Shown: positions 9,277 to 19,492 of the stretch, piece after piece | How positions within the stretch are numbered: position 1 is the stretch's first letter | Layout of the letters: each line of letters starts with the position of its first letter | Source of the DNA: Lachnospiraceae bacterium | GTDB taxonomy: Bacteria; Bacillota; Clostridia; Lachnospirales; Lachnospiraceae | DNA: 64,000 nucleotides | Assembly (NCBI GenBank): GCA_017550165.1 | Contig: JAFZQH010000018.1 | Span: forward strand, 1-64,000 | Reading direction: 5' to 3' | Position numbers and translations under genes: made by a program | The notes under the pieces: generated by a model | What the model saw: the letters and a program-made list of their open reading frames with translations, nothing else | Told to the model about the DNA's origin: nothing | Databases searched by the model: none

Positions 9277-10695
9277 TTACAGTCTTATCTTCTTGATGGT
9301 CTGAACGAACTCATCATTATTCCTGGTCCGTACAAAGTGGCGCAGGATAGTGTCCACCGCATCATCCGCCTTCATACCGTTAATGGCTCTTCTCATATAA
9401 TATACGGCTTCCTGTTCCTCCTGGGACATAAGAAGGTCTTCCCTTCTGGTACCGGACTTGGTGATATCAAGAGCCGGGAATATTCTCTTCTCTGACAGTT
9501 TTCTGTCAAGAACAAGTTCCATATTACCTGTTCCCTTGAACTCCTCGTATACCACGTCATCCATCTTGCTTCCCGTATCCACAAGCGCTGTGGCAAGGAT
9601 AGTCAGGCTGCCGCCTTCCCGCATGTTCCTTGCTGCACCGAAGAACTTCTTTGGCATATGAAGGGCTGCCGGGTCAAGACCGCCGGAAAGCGTACGTCCG
9701 CTGGCAGTGATGGTCATATTGTATGCCCTGGCAAGTCGCGTGATACTGTCTAAGAGGATCATAACATCCTTACCATGTTCAACAAGTCTTTTAGCACGTT
9801 CGATGACCATCTCCGACACACGCTTGTGGTGCTCCGGAAGCTCATCAAATGTGGAATAGATAACCTCTACATTCCTGCCCTCTATACATTCCTTGATATC
9901 CGTAACCTCTTCGGGTCGCTCATCTATGAGAAGTATGATGAGATGCATCTCCGGCCTGGTCCGGCTCACAACCTTGGCAACCTCTTTAAGAAGTGTGGTC
10001 TTACCTGCCTTTGGCGGAGAAACGATCATACCACGCTGGCCTTTGCCCACGGGGGATACAAGGTCCACGATCCTCATAGCCACACTGGCTCCGGGAACAG
10101 CCAGATGTATCCTCTCATCAGGGAAAATGGGTGTAAGGTTTTCAAAATTAGGCCGTCTCTGAACAACCGCCGGATCAAATCCGTTGATATTTTTAACATA
10201 AAGCAGGGCAGAGAACTTCTCCGACTGGGTCTTGATCTTGGTATTACCGCAGATGATATCTCCGGTCTTCAGATTGAACTTCCTGATCTGAGACGGGGAC
10301 ACGTATACATCATTCTCTCCGGGAAGATAATTGGCACACCTGATAAATCCATACCCATCAGGCATAACCTCCAGGATGCCGTTAGCCTCAATCCCGCTGT
10401 CAAGGTCGGGTTTTGCCCCTTCTTCTCCTGCAGGGTTATCCTCTTCAGACTCCACCTTCTTCACAGGTTTTTCTTCTTCTGCTTTCTTAGCCGGCTTATC
10501 ACCGGATGCCTTCTTGACCACCGGTTTCTCTGTGGCTTCCGCTTTTTTGGCAGCCTCCTGCTTATCGATCTCATCCTGAGCCAGCATGGCTTCAACGACC
10601 TGACTCTTCTTCATTGCGGATACGCCTTTGATACCGCGTGATTTAGCAAGATCTTTTAAAACAGCAGCAGAAAGGCTTTCATATTTTTCTCTCAT
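9277..10695 (-). CDS. rho: Transcription termination factor Rho
   Basis: Hexameric RNA helicase that ends transcription at Rho-dependent sites. The 472-residue protein has an N-terminal Rho-N helical domain (residues 1-40), then a Lys/Glu/Ala-rich low-complexity insert (about 40-95), a cold-shock-like RNA-binding domain ([14 protein letters not shown]), and a RecA-type ATPase with Walker [11 protein letters not shown] and Walker [17 protein letters not shown]. The basic insert is longer than in E. coli Rho and resembles inserts in other Clostridia and Actinobacteria. ATG 10695 is chosen because GGAGGAG precedes it; an in-frame start nine codons upstream has none. Confidence 0.96.
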   Translation of the reverse strand: MREKYESLSAAVLKDLAKSRGIKGVSAMKKSQVVEAMLAQDEIDKQEAAKKAEATEKPVVKKASGDKPAKKAEEEKPVKKVESEEDNPAGEEGAKPDLDSGIEANGILEVMPDGYGFIRCANYLPGENDVYVSPSQIRKFNLKTGDIICGNTKIKTQSEKFSALLYVKNINGFDPAVVQRRPNFENLTPIFPDERIHLAVPGASVAMRIVDLVSPVGKGQRGMIVSPPKAGKTTLLKEVAKVVSRTRPEMHLIILLIDERPEEVTDIKECIEGRNVEVIYSTFDELPEHHKRVSEMVIERAKRLVEHGKDVMILLDSITRLARAYNMTITASGRTLSGGLDPAALHMPKKFFGAARNMREGGSLTILATALVDTGSKMDDVVYEEFKGTGNMELVLDRKLSEKRIFPALDITKSGTRREDLLMSQEEQEAVYYMRRAINGMKADDAVDTILRHFVRTRNNDEFVQTIKKIRL

Positions 10696-10789
10696 GCACT
10701 CCTCCGTATTCAATAAATGCAAATGATCTCAATGGGATAATCTTCTGAACAGACAGAATCGGCACTGCCGAATTAACTTTCTAATCCTA

Positions 10790-10818
10790 AATATAACCTA
10801 TTAAGGATATATGTGCAA
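10790..10818 (-). promoter_or_regulatory. Putative rho promoter
   Basis: Minus strand TTGCAC (10813-10818), 17-bp spacer, TATATT (10790-10795), leaving a leader of about 90 bases before rho. Confidence 0.4.
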
Positions 10819-10826
10819 GAACAATT

Positions 10827-11348
10827 TTAAGAAAGTGATAAAAGATTGCGCATCACGGCTTCATAGATCGTCTGGCTTTTTTCCTTGAAATTACGACATA
10901 CCATCTCCGCTTCGGCCTTATCATCAACATTTACCGTGAGATCAAATACGATCCGGTCCTTTTCCCTTATCTTCATATTGACATCATATCCCACGTCGCT
11001 GGTCTTGTAATACTCTGTCAGGATCGAGGCGCTGTTGATGATGGAGACACTGTTGCTCCCCATGTATTCATTGATATCGGAAATGATGGCATCGCTGATC
11101 TTATCCTTAAAGAAACGCAGGGTCTCATCCCCGCTTTCAGTCATATGATAGAAATGACCGCTTTTTTTCTCATCAACACGGATAAGCCCGGACTCTATAA
11201 GCTCGGAAATAGACTGCTGCAAAGTAATATAATCCGTATAATCCTTCTCAAGCACAAACTCAGATATGGCCCCGTTTGTAATAGGGGCCTCACTGTTTTT
11301 AACCATATATAATACTATAAGCTTATACAGCATAAGATCTTCATTCAT
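10827..11348 (-). CDS. DUF4364 family protein
   Basis: A 173-residue protein of the DUF4364 family, common in Clostridia. The N-terminal 75 residues look like a winged helix: LMLYKLIVLYMV, then a helix pair and GLIRVDEKKSGHFYHMTESG, where the last part is a typical wing. The C-terminal half is alpha/beta. The family is usually viewed as a DNA-binding regulator, but its targets are unknown. Start ATG 11348 overlaps the TGA of the upstream hybrid kinase in ATGAATGA, and AAGGA lies 10 bases before it, so translation is coupled to the kinase. Confidence 0.8.
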   Translation of the reverse strand: MNEDLMLYKLIVLYMVKNSEAPITNGAISEFVLEKDYTDYITLQQSISELIESGLIRVDEKKSGHFYHMTESGDETLRFFKDKISDAIISDINEYMGSNSVSIINSASILTEYYKTSDVGYDVNMKIREKDRIVFDLTVNVDDKAEAEMVCRNFKEKSQTIYEAVMRNLLSLS

Positions 11349-13455
11349 TACTATCCTGTCCTTCCGGTAATATACATCTCTCCAGAGCCGCATACAATTG
11401 TGCAGCTTCAACAGGCTTGCTTAAATGTGCATTAAGCCCCGACTGCATGCTGCGCTGGACATCCTCTTCAAATGCATTGGCTGTAAGAGCGATAATGGGA
11501 ATGGAAGCAGAATCCGCTCTTCCGGCCTCACGGATCTTCTTAGTCGCTTCAAGCCCATCCATCTCCGGCATTCGCATATCCATAAGGATGGCGTCATAAT
11601 AACCCTCCTCATGATCGTTATACATGTCCACTGCAATGTGTCCGTTTGCAGCCACATCAACCTCCACCTCCCTCATTCCCAGCACCATGACCATGATCTC
11701 CGCATTGATCTCCACATCTTCTGCCAGAAGAATATGTCTGCCTTTGAGATCGACCATCGATTGGGGTGCTTCCCCAGCCGGAGCATCAATACCGGAGGGC
11801 TCCACAGCTTCTCCCAGGGTAACGGTTACCCGGAATGTGGAACCCTTGCCCTTTCTGCTCTTAACCTCTATATTACCGTTCATCATCTCAACGATGCTTT
11901 TGGTAATGGCCATTCCAAGCCCCGTACTGCCATACCTGCTTGTATGGGAATCATCTTCCTGACTGAAAGCATCAAATATGTGGTTGACATATTTTCTGCT
12001 CATGCCTATACCGGTGTCGCTTATGGTGAAATGCAGGGTAGCCATTCCGTCAAAACGGAGTCCTTCCTTAATATCAAGGCTGACATTACCCCCCTCGGGA
12101 GTGAATTTCACGGCATTACCCATTATATTGATGAGGGCCTGCTTAAGCTTCATGGCATCGCCCACATAGTACTCGTCTATCTTCCCCTCTGTGGTGTAGG
12201 TATAGTTAAGGCCCTTATCGCTGCATTGTCCTGAAATGATGGTATTGACCTGCTCTATGCTCTCCCTGAAGCAGAAGGGCTCGTTTTTGACCGCCATCTT
12301 GCCTGATTCGATGCGGGACATATCAAGTATATCATTGATTATATTCAGCAAATGACGGGCCGATGAATTGATCTTCTCCAGATGGTCCCTGGTGGTTTCA
12401 GAAAGATCCGGATCGTTTAATGCGATATTATCAAGACCGATAATGGCGTTCATGGGGGTGCGGATCTCATGGCTCATATTGGAAAGGAATGCCGTCTTAG
12501 CCTTACTGGCTCCCTCGGCCACCGCAAGGGCCTCCCGCAGGGCCAGGCTTTTTTCCTCCGCTTCCTTCTCAGCGGCTTCCAGGTTCAGGGCATAATTACG
12601 GAAATCTTCGCCCATCTTGCCGATCTCATTGGACAGAGCTTCCACTTCGTTATGTGTGTGGATCTCCGGCACATCCAGCACCAGTTCATCAGGAGACACC
12701 TGAAGGTGGCTTATGCCGGCGAATTTGGACACAGCCTCCTCAAGATGTGTGATCGGGTACGACACGTTAACCTCTATCCAGCTGATGAAGAGAACCGTAA
12801 ATACCGTGCCTAAGAATGCGGTAAAAAGAATGGACGACATTACCTGATCATTCAGTTTCGAGTATATCTCATCCACATTTACATCGATGCACAGGGCTGC
12901 CACATTATTCCCCCGGGAATCTCTCAATGGGAGAAGACCTGTATACTCATTGCCCCACTCCGTATCGTCCTCAAAGAAAGAGATATTCTCACGGTTGTAT
13001 GCTTTGATATACTTCTCGGCGATCTCGGGAGAATATGAGTCCCCGGTGAGCATGTTAAGACGGACGGTTGATTGTCCGCCATTGACCTCGTATTCATACT
13101 TGCTGTTGCCCGCGATAACGTTCTTCACATTATCAACAGGATCCGTATTAAGCGGAACTATGATATATATCCAGTCCAGCCTGACACCGTCCTTGACGCC
13201 GTCAAGGAAGAACTGAAGTTCCTTGAACTTCTCTGACTCGTTGCCCGTGCGGATACACTCCTCAAGATCATCCACATCTATCCTTCCGGATGTATAGAGG
13301 AGCAGATTGGAAACGTAATCCTCATAATGGTTGTATAAAGTCTTTCTGTAACTGGAATAATTGATCACGCCAAGCCCGAAGCAAAGGATCAGTACAAAAA
13401 TGACACAACCTGTTGTAATGCCCTTTCTTAATGGCCTCCTGATGTTTCTGTTCAT
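11341..13455 (-). CDS. Hybrid sensor histidine kinase / response regulator
   Basis: A 704-residue membrane kinase. One N-terminal helix (about 13-33), an extracellular sensor region (34-205) and a second helix (206-228) precede a HAMP-like linker and a coiled coil. Then come HisKA with phospho-acceptor His329 in SNMSHEIRTP, the HATPase domain (N box NIMGNAVKFTP, G1 SDTGIGM, G2 GSTGLGM), and a C-terminal receiver with Asp626 in ILMDMRMPEMDG and Lys in SKPVEA. No HPt domain is attached, so output must pass through a separate HPt; an orphan HPt protein is encoded at 26.5-26.8 kb. GAGGGCGG precedes the start. The coupled DUF4364 gene downstream may be the output regulator, which is inference. Confidence 0.93.
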   Translation of the reverse strand: MNRNIRRPLRKGITTGCVIFVLILCFGLGVINYSSYRKTLYNHYEDYVSNLLLYTSGRIDVDDLEECIRTGNESEKFKELQFFLDGVKDGVRLDWIYIIVPLNTDPVDNVKNVIAGNSKYEYEVNGGQSTVRLNMLTGDSYSPEIAEKYIKAYNRENISFFEDDTEWGNEYTGLLPLRDSRGNNVAALCIDVNVDEIYSKLNDQVMSSILFTAFLGTVFTVLFISWIEVNVSYPITHLEEAVSKFAGISHLQVSPDELVLDVPEIHTHNEVEALSNEIGKMGEDFRNYALNLEAAEKEAEEKSLALREALAVAEGASKAKTAFLSNMSHEIRTPMNAIIGLDNIALNDPDLSETTRDHLEKINSSARHLLNIINDILDMSRIESGKMAVKNEPFCFRESIEQVNTIISGQCSDKGLNYTYTTEGKIDEYYVGDAMKLKQALINIMGNAVKFTPEGGNVSLDIKEGLRFDGMATLHFTISDTGIGMSRKYVNHIFDAFSQEDDSHTSRYGSTGLGMAITKSIVEMMNGNIEVKSRKGKGSTFRVTVTLGEAVEPSGIDAPAGEAPQSMVDLKGRHILLAEDVEINAEIMVMVLGMREVEVDVAANGHIAVDMYNDHEEGYYDAILMDMRMPEMDGLEATKKIREAGRADSASIPIIALTANAFEEDVQRSMQSGLNAHLSKPVEAAQLYAALERCILPEGQDSNE

Positions 13456-13506
13456 AAATTGCCGCCCTCAATAGTGAAACCCTTCTACAGCATTATACAT
13501 CTTTTA

Positions 13507-13535
13507 TTGACACAAAAAAACCCCGAAATTATAAT
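13507..13535 (+). promoter_or_regulatory. Consensus sigma-A promoter of the HerA-like gene
   Basis: TTGACA (13507-13512), exactly 17 bp, TATAAT (13530-13535): both hexamers match consensus. Predicted leader is about 56 bases to ATG 13598. The divergent hybrid kinase starts 52 bases to the left. Confidence 0.85.
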
Positions 13536-13597
13536 GTTATTGTATGCAGTAAGAGGCAGTTATCAACTTTTACAATATTTTTTCTGGGGGTAAGCGT

Positions 13598-15193
13598 ATG
13601 TATTCTGATAACAGGATTTATGTAGGAAGATCAGGGGAAGAGAAGGTATATATCTACCCGAAGATGGCCAACCGCCACGGGCTTATAGCAGGTGCCACCG
13701 GAACAGGTAAGACCATTACGTTGAAGGTTCTGGCAGAGTCTTTCAGCGACTGCGGCGTACCCGTATTCTTTTCCGACGTTAAAGGCGACCTGGCAGCAAT
13801 GTGTAATACAGGCTCCATGAATGAGTCCCTTCAGCAGAGAATAGATGCTCTGGGTCTCTTGGCTGACGGCTTTGATTTCAAGTCATACCCCACCACCTTC
13901 TGGGACGTATACGGAGAGAGCGGCCTTCCCTTACGGACCACCATTTCCGAGATGGGTCCCCTTCTTTTGGGAAGGATAATGGGATTAAATGATACCCAGA
14001 CCGACGTTCTGACTATAGTGTTCAAGATAGCAGATGAGGAAGAGCTTCTCCTCATTGATATCAAGGATCTGCGCTCCATGCTCCAGTTCGTATCGGAGAA
14101 TGCTGACGAATATTCCATGAAGTACGGCAATATCGCCAAGCAATCCGTTGCGGCCATCATAAGAAGCCTTACGGCCATTGAAGCAGAGGGCGGAGAACTG
14201 TTTTTCGGAGAGCCTGCTCTGGATATAAGAGACTGGCTTCGTACGGATAATAACGGCAAGGGTATCATTCAGGTGCTGGACTGCCGTAATCTTATCAATC
14301 ACCCTGTAATGTACGCAACATTCCTTCTCTGGATGATGTCGGAGCTCTTCGAGACCCTGCCGGAAGCGGGAGATCTGGATAAACCCAAGATGGTATTCTT
14401 TTTTGACGAGGCTCATCTTCTCTTTGATGATGCACCCAAGTCACTTAAACAGAAGATAGAACAGGTGGTTAAGCTTATTCGTTCCAAGGGTGTGGGCATT
14501 TACTTCGTAACCCAGACACCTTCAGATGTTCCGGACGGTGTGCTTTCACAGTTGGGTAACAAGGTTCAGCATGCACTCCGTGCTTATACTCCCGCCGAAC
14601 AGAAGGCTGTCAGGGCTGCAGCCCAGTCATACCGTGCCAATCCGGAGTTTGATACATACCAGACCCTCCTGGAGCTGGGTATAGGCGAAGCTCTTGTATC
14701 CGTTCTTGACGAGGGAGGTATTCCCACCACCGTCAAAAGATGCACCATTCTCCCGCCCCAAAGCCAGATGGGGGCACTGGATGAAAGCACAAGACAGCGC
14801 CAGATCAATAACAGTGACCTTTACAGCAAATATGCCGAGAGTTTTGACAGAGATTCTGCGTATGAGTTCCTTGAGAGACACCGTGTAGCTGTTGCCGAAG
14901 AGAAGCAGCGTGCCCTGGAAGAGGCCGCTGCCGAGAAACAACGCCTGAAAGATGAAGCCGCTGCCGAGAAACAGCGTCAGAAGGACGAAGCTGCTGCATT
15001 AAAGCAGGCCCAGAAGGAAGCCAATGCAAAAAAGAGGGCTGTAGGCTCTATCGCAGGTACCGCAGCCGGAACTATCGGCCGCGAGCTGGGCAACTCTCTC
15101 GGTAAGGGAGTTGGCGGTGCTTTCGGTAAGAGGCTGGGCGGAAATGTAGGAGCCGCACTGGGACGCGGGCTTTTAAAAACATTTTTAAAGTAA
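13598..15193 (+). CDS. HerA/YjgR-like DUF853 ATPase
   Basis: A 531-residue P-loop ATPase of the DUF853 (HerA-like, YjgR) family. The N terminus has IYVGRSGEEKVYIYPKMANR, then Walker A AGATGTGKT and the conserved FFSDVKGDLA; Walker B is MVFFFDEAHLLF, followed by a sensor segment GIYFVTQTPSDVP. Residues about 425-480 are a coiled coil built of repeated EKQR/LKDEAAA units, and the last 45 are Gly-rich (SLGKGVGGAFGKRLGG), a membrane-active or assembly tail by inference. Relatives resemble DNA-translocating HerA, but no NurA nuclease is adjacent, so a DNA-end-processing role is not supported. GGGGGTAAGCGT precedes the ATG. Confidence 0.87.
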   Translation: MYSDNRIYVGRSGEEKVYIYPKMANRHGLIAGATGTGKTITLKVLAESFSDCGVPVFFSDVKGDLAAMCNTGSMNESLQQRIDALGLLADGFDFKSYPTTFWDVYGESGLPLRTTISEMGPLLLGRIMGLNDTQTDVLTIVFKIADEEELLLIDIKDLRSMLQFVSENADEYSMKYGNIAKQSVAAIIRSLTAIEAEGGELFFGEPALDIRDWLRTDNNGKGIIQVLDCRNLINHPVMYATFLLWMMSELFETLPEAGDLDKPKMVFFFDEAHLLFDDAPKSLKQKIEQVVKLIRSKGVGIYFVTQTPSDVPDGVLSQLGNKVQHALRAYTPAEQKAVRAAAQSYRANPEFDTYQTLLELGIGEALVSVLDEGGIPTTVKRCTILPPQSQMGALDESTRQRQINNSDLYSKYAESFDRDSAYEFLERHRVAVAEEKQRALEEAAAEKQRLKDEAAAEKQRQKDEAAALKQAQKEANAKKRAVGSIAGTAAGTIGRELGNSLGKGVGGAFGKRLGGNVGAALGRGLLKTFLK

Positions 15194-15203
15194 CTAAACT
15201 ACG

Positions 15204-15434
15204 GAGACCTGACACATTACAAAGCATAATACTTAATGCTCTCTCACTAACCTCGAACTGCGTCTCATAAGCAGGCTTTTCGCTCCCACGGATGTTTTTA
15301 CGCACTGCTTCGCAGATGCTGCCGACCCCCTCCTTCGGAGGCAGTCGACATATCGCACTCGCTCAAAGCCTAATCGACTTGTTCTCGCTAAGTGATCGGC
15401 AATGCGTATGATGCTTTGTATTGTGTCAGGTCTC
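15204..15434. repeat. 231-bp imperfect palindrome in a convergent intergenic gap
   Basis: Left arm GAGACCTGACACATTACAAA (15204-15223) continues as GCATAATAC. The right arm is its inverted complement, ending ATTGTGTCAGGTCTC at 15434. The outer 24 bp pair with one mismatch and pairing continues with a few mismatches for about 12 more. The interior has further small hairpins, such as CTCCTTCGGAG (15340-15350). It nearly fills the gap between the HerA-like gene and rarA, which converge on it, and has no credible ORF. It may be a MITE-like element, a structured RNA or an elaborate bidirectional terminator. Confidence 0.7.
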
Positions 15435-15435
15435 T

Positions 15436-16752
15436 TTACTTGCCTATATCCTTAAAATGTTCTTTTATATTCTTTTCATAGCCCTCGTCTCCGGGACGGT
15501 AGAAGCGTCTGTCTGCCAGTTCATCCGGCAGATACTGCTGGTCTACCCAGTGATGGGGGTAGTCGTGGGCATATTTATATCCTATGCCTCTCCCCAGTTC
15601 CTTTGATCCTTTATAGTGGGCGTCACGAAGATATGGCGGAATGGGGGCTGTAGGTGTGCGTCTTACTGTCTCTAAGGCTTCATCTATAGCCATAATACAG
15701 GAATTGCTCTTGGGTGCGCATGCTACGTATGTAGCCGCCTGGGACAGGGTGATCCTGGCTTCGGGAAGACCCAGCATCTCAACTGCCTTGGCGGCATTTA
15801 CCGCGACAACGAGAGCCATGGGGTCTGCATTGCCCACATCCTCAGAAGCGCATATCATGATCCTTCTGGCGATGAACTTGATGTCCTCGCCGGCATATAT
15901 CATCCTCGCAAGATAGTATACTGCCGCATCGGGGTCTGAACCCCTCATGCTCTTTATAAAAGCAGATATTATATCATAATGGTTGTCCCCATCCTTGTCG
16001 TATTTGATCACTCGGCGCTGGATGCATTCGGAAGCAGTATCCAGATCGATATGGATCACTCCGTCCGGACCGGGGGATGTGGTCAGGACGCCGAGTTCTA
16101 TGGCATTAAGTGCCGTTCTGGCATCACCGTTGGCCATATCCGCAATGAATTCCCTGGCATCATCCTCAATAACGGCATTATAGGCTCCGAGACCGTTCTC
16201 CTTATCTGAAAATGCCCGGTCAATGAGTATCTCTATCTCCTCTTTTGACAAAGGCAGGAGTTCAAAGACTATGGAACGGGATATAAGAGCGGAGTTAACC
16301 TCAAAATAAGGATTCTCCGTGGTGGCGCCGATCAAAATGACAGTACCGTCCTCCACATAGGGCAGAAGATAATCCTGCTGCGCCTTATTGAACCGATGGA
16401 TCTCATCGATAAAAAGGATGGTCTTCCTTCCGTACATTCCCATGGTATCCTTGGCAGCCGTTACGGCATCCACCATGTCCTTTTTCCCGGAGGTGGTAGC
16501 ATTAAGTTGGATAAACTCCGAGCTGGTGGTGCTGGCTATGACCCTGGCAAGGGTGGTCTTCCCCGTTCCCGGGGGACCGTAGAAGATGACAGAGGAGATC
16601 TTGTCCGCCTTGATGGCACGATAAAGGAGCTTATCCTCTCCCAGGATATGCTTCTGACCTATGACATCCTCTATCCTCGTCGGACGAAGACGGGAAGCCA
16701 GAGGGGACTCCTTTTTCATGTTGTGTTGTCTCATGTAATCAAATAGATCCAT
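15436..16752 (-). CDS. rarA: Replication-associated recombination protein A (RarA/MgsA)
   Basis: A 438-residue AAA+ ATPase related to clamp-loader subunits and RuvB, acting at stalled replication forks. It starts MDLFDYMRQHNMKKESPLA and has LRPTRIEDVIGQ, Walker A GPPGTGKTTLA, Walker B ILFIDEIHRFNKAQQD, sensor 1 GATTENPYF and the C-terminal tetramerisation region (RMIYAGEDIKFIARR). Start ATG 16752 is preferred because homologues begin there and AAGG lies 9 bases upstream. A hairpin covers that ribosome site. It follows clpB by 39 bases on the same strand. Confidence 0.94.
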   Translation of the reverse strand: MDLFDYMRQHNMKKESPLASRLRPTRIEDVIGQKHILGEDKLLYRAIKADKISSVIFYGPPGTGKTTLARVIASTTSSEFIQLNATTSGKKDMVDAVTAAKDTMGMYGRKTILFIDEIHRFNKAQQDYLLPYVEDGTVILIGATTENPYFEVNSALISRSIVFELLPLSKEEIEILIDRAFSDKENGLGAYNAVIEDDAREFIADMANGDARTALNAIELGVLTTSPGPDGVIHIDLDTASECIQRRVIKYDKDGDNHYDIISAFIKSMRGSDPDAAVYYLARMIYAGEDIKFIARRIMICASEDVGNADPMALVVAVNAAKAVEMLGLPEARITLSQAATYVACAPKSNSCIMAIDEALETVRRTPTAPIPPYLRDAHYKGSKELGRGIGYKYAHDYPHHWVDQQYLPDELADRRFYRPGDEGYEKNIKEHFKDIGK

Positions 16753-16761
16753 ATTTTGTAC

Positions 16762-16776
16762 CTTGCCGCAGGCAAG
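16762..16776 (-). promoter_or_regulatory. Small hairpin over the rarA ribosome binding site
   Basis: CTTGCC (16762-16767) and GGCAAG (16771-16776) with a 3-base loop. On the message it ends in the GGCAAGG that serves as the rarA ribosome site, so it could damp rarA translation relative to clpB. Confidence 0.4.
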
Positions 16777-16791
16777 TAATACTTTCAATCT

Positions 16792-19371
16792 TTACCTGCC
16801 CACAAGTTCACCATTTTCGGCATCAATAACAACATCCTGTCCCGGAGTGACCTTATCCGCCAGAATGAGCTTGGCCACCAGTGTCTCCACGTTCTTCTGA
16901 AGAAAACGCTTCAAGGGTCTGGCGCCGAACGCCGGATCATATCCCCGGTCAGCTATAAGGGCTTTGGCGGAATCCGTCAGGACCACCTTGAAGTCCCTGT
17001 CGGCGATGCGGTCATTAAGCTCAGCCACCAGGATTTCAAGTATATTTCCTATATCCGCCTTAGTCAGAGGCTTAAACATGATGATCTCATCCAGTCTGTT
17101 CAGGAACTCCGGACGGAAGCTTCCCTTTAACTGTTCCATAACGGCAGCCTCGCATTCGGGACGGATATTGCCGTTCTCATCTATTCCCTCCAGCAGGAAG
17201 GATGATCCGATGTTGGATGTCATGATAAGGATAGTGTTCTTAAAATCAACCGTCCGCCCCTGGGAGTCCGTGATCCGCCCGTCATCAAGGACCTGGAGCA
17301 GGGTATTGAACACATCCGGGTGAGCCTTTTCTATCTCATCAAAGAGGATAACGGAGTAGGGCTTCCTTCTGACAGCTTCCGTAAGCTGTCCTCCCTCTTC
17401 GTATCCCACATATCCCGGAGGCGCTCCGATAAGTCTGGATACAGAGAACTTCTCCATATACTCACTCATATCAATGCGGACCATATTCTGTTCGTCATCA
17501 AAGAGGCTGTAGGCCAGAGCCTTGGCAAGTTCTGTCTTACCTACACCGGTAGGCCCCATGAAAAGAAATGATCCTATGGGCTTCTCCGGATCCTTTATCC
17601 CGGCCTTTGAACGGATGATAGCCTCCGTCACCTTTGTCACACCCTCATCCTGACCTATGACACGCTTGTGAAGCTCCTCATCAAGATGCAGCGTCTTATT
17701 ACGTTCGCTCTCCGTCAGTTTGGAGATGGGAATGCCCGTCCATTTGGAAATGATCTTGCTGATCTCCTCCTCACTGACATTTTCATGAAGGAGAGCCCTC
17801 TCCCGGTCTCCTGCTGCCGCTTCAGCCTGCTCCAGTTCTTTTGTAAGCTCCGGAAGTTTGCCGTACTGAAGCTCGGCAGCTCTGTTGAGATCATAGTCTC
17901 TGGTTGCCTTTTCTATCTCTTTATTGGTAATGTCTATCTCTTCACGGAGCTTGCTAAGCTTATCAACACCGGCCTTTTCGTTATCCCACTGGGCCTTCTT
18001 GGCTGCAAACTCTTCTTTGATCTCTGCCAGTTCCTTCTGAAGGACCTCAAGTCTCTCTACGGATAACTTATCGGTCTCCTTCTTCAGGGCAGCCTCTTCT
18101 ATCTCAAGCTGCATACGTTTTCTCTGCAGCTCATCCAGCTCTGCCGGCATGGAATGAAGCTCCGTCTTGATAAGGGCACAGGCTTCATCCACCACGTCTA
18201 TAGCCTTGTCCGGAAGAAACCTGTCAGATATATATCTGTCTGCCAGGGTAGCGGCGGCAACCAGTGCGCCGTCCGTTATCTTGACACCGTGGAATACCTC
18301 ATATCTCTCCTTCAATCCACGAAGGATGGAGATTGTATCTTCAACTGTCGGCTCATCCACCAGAACAGGCTGGAAACGACGCTCCAGTGCAGCATCCTTT
18401 TCAATATACTGTCTGTACTCATCCAGGGTGGTAGCGCCAATGCAGTGAAGCTCTCCTCTTGCCAGCATGGGCTTGAGCATATTGCCGGCATCCATGGCGC
18501 CCTCGGTCTTGCCGGCGCCTACTATGGTGTGAAGCTCATCTATAAAGAGGATTATCTCCCCGTCGCTTTTTCTTATCTCTTCAAGAACGGCCTTCAGCCT
18601 CTCCTCGAACTCTCCTCTGTACTTGGCTCCAGCTACAAGGGCTCCCATATCCAGCGCGAAGAGTTTCTTGTCCTTCAGGGTCTCCGGAACATCCCCCGCA
18701 ACAATTCGCTGGGCAAGAGCTTCTACAACAGCCGTCTTACCGACGCCGGGCTCACCTATCAGCACCGGGTTGTTCTTGGTCTTCCTGGAAAGGGTCTGGA
18801 TAACGCTCCTTATCTCCGAATCACGGCCAATGACCGGATCAAGCTTCTGTTCCCTGGCTCTTGAGACCATGTCATACCCGTATTTTTCAAGGGTGTCATA
18901 TGTAGCCTCGGGGTTATCCGAGGTAACCCTGACATTCCCCCTGACAGAAGAAAGGGCCTGCAGGAACCTTTCCCTGGTAATGCCGTATTCCTTAAAGATC
19001 TCAGCCAGGCCCTTGTTGGGCTGACGTATCATGGACAGCATCAGATGCTCCACGGACACGTACTCGTCTCCCATAGCCTTTGCTTCATCCTCTGCACTTA
19101 TAAGAGCGCGGTTTAGGTCCCGGCCCATGGTCAGTTCCACATTACCGGATACCTTTACCCTTCCTTCCAGATGGCGGAGCACATTTCCCTTGAAATGCTC
19201 CTTATCGATCTCCATCTTCTCAATAAGGCGAAGGATCAGTGAGTCTTCCTGGGTCAATAAACTATAGAGCAGATGTTCCTGCTCTATCTCCTGGTTGCCA
19301 TATTCGTAAGCCAGTTTCTCACAATTATTGATCGCTTCAATTGACTTTTGTGTAAATTTGCTAACGTTCAT
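16792..19371 (-). CDS. clpB: ATP-dependent disaggregase ClpB
   Basis: A Hsp104-type hexamer that pulls proteins out of aggregates, working with DnaK. The 859 residues contain an N-terminal Clp_N double repeat (1-145), a first AAA module with GEPGVGKT and [14 protein letters not shown], a long coiled-coil M domain (about 400-520, the feature that separates ClpB from ClpA/C), and a second AAA module with GPTGVGKT and [14 protein letters not shown]. Start ATG 19371 follows GAAGGTGATC closely and matches the family N terminus. I found no CIRCE or CtsR heptad operator in the upstream 80 bases. A possible promoter has TATAAT about 50 bases upstream with a poor -35. Confidence 0.97.
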   Translation of the reverse strand: MNVSKFTQKSIEAINNCEKLAYEYGNQEIEQEHLLYSLLTQEDSLILRLIEKMEIDKEHFKGNVLRHLEGRVKVSGNVELTMGRDLNRALISAEDEAKAMGDEYVSVEHLMLSMIRQPNKGLAEIFKEYGITRERFLQALSSVRGNVRVTSDNPEATYDTLEKYGYDMVSRAREQKLDPVIGRDSEIRSVIQTLSRKTKNNPVLIGEPGVGKTAVVEALAQRIVAGDVPETLKDKKLFALDMGALVAGAKYRGEFEERLKAVLEEIRKSDGEIILFIDELHTIVGAGKTEGAMDAGNMLKPMLARGELHCIGATTLDEYRQYIEKDAALERRFQPVLVDEPTVEDTISILRGLKERYEVFHGVKITDGALVAAATLADRYISDRFLPDKAIDVVDEACALIKTELHSMPAELDELQRKRMQLEIEEAALKKETDKLSVERLEVLQKELAEIKEEFAAKKAQWDNEKAGVDKLSKLREEIDITNKEIEKATRDYDLNRAAELQYGKLPELTKELEQAEAAAGDRERALLHENVSEEEISKIISKWTGIPISKLTESERNKTLHLDEELHKRVIGQDEGVTKVTEAIIRSKAGIKDPEKPIGSFLFMGPTGVGKTELAKALAYSLFDDEQNMVRIDMSEYMEKFSVSRLIGAPPGYVGYEEGGQLTEAVRRKPYSVILFDEIEKAHPDVFNTLLQVLDDGRITDSQGRTVDFKNTILIMTSNIGSSFLLEGIDENGNIRPECEAAVMEQLKGSFRPEFLNRLDEIIMFKPLTKADIGNILEILVAELNDRIADRDFKVVLTDSAKALIADRGYDPAFGARPLKRFLQKNVETLVAKLILADKVTPGQDVVIDAENGELVGR

Positions 19372-19492
19372 AAGATCACCTTCTCGTGTCATTATTTCTC
19401 TTTAACATAAACGTATTATAACACATATTTCAAACTATATCCATTTTCCTGGAATTATGATATACTTAACAAAACCCTTTAGGAGAACTGCC

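Noticed and set aside
9775-10641. 288-residue open frame on the plus strand
   Set aside because: Antisense to rho, rich in Phe/Leu/Cys from reverse-complemented Lys/Glu codons; no recognisable domain.
11425-12234. 269-residue open frame on the plus strand
   Set aside because: Antisense to the hybrid kinase catalytic region; His/Cys-rich shadow without a start signal.
18154-18864. 236-residue open frame on the plus strand
   Set aside because: Antisense to clpB, no ribosome site or domain.
19372-19490. CIRCE or CtsR operator before clpB
   Set aside because: No TTAGCACTC inverted repeat or GGTCAAA heptads could be found.
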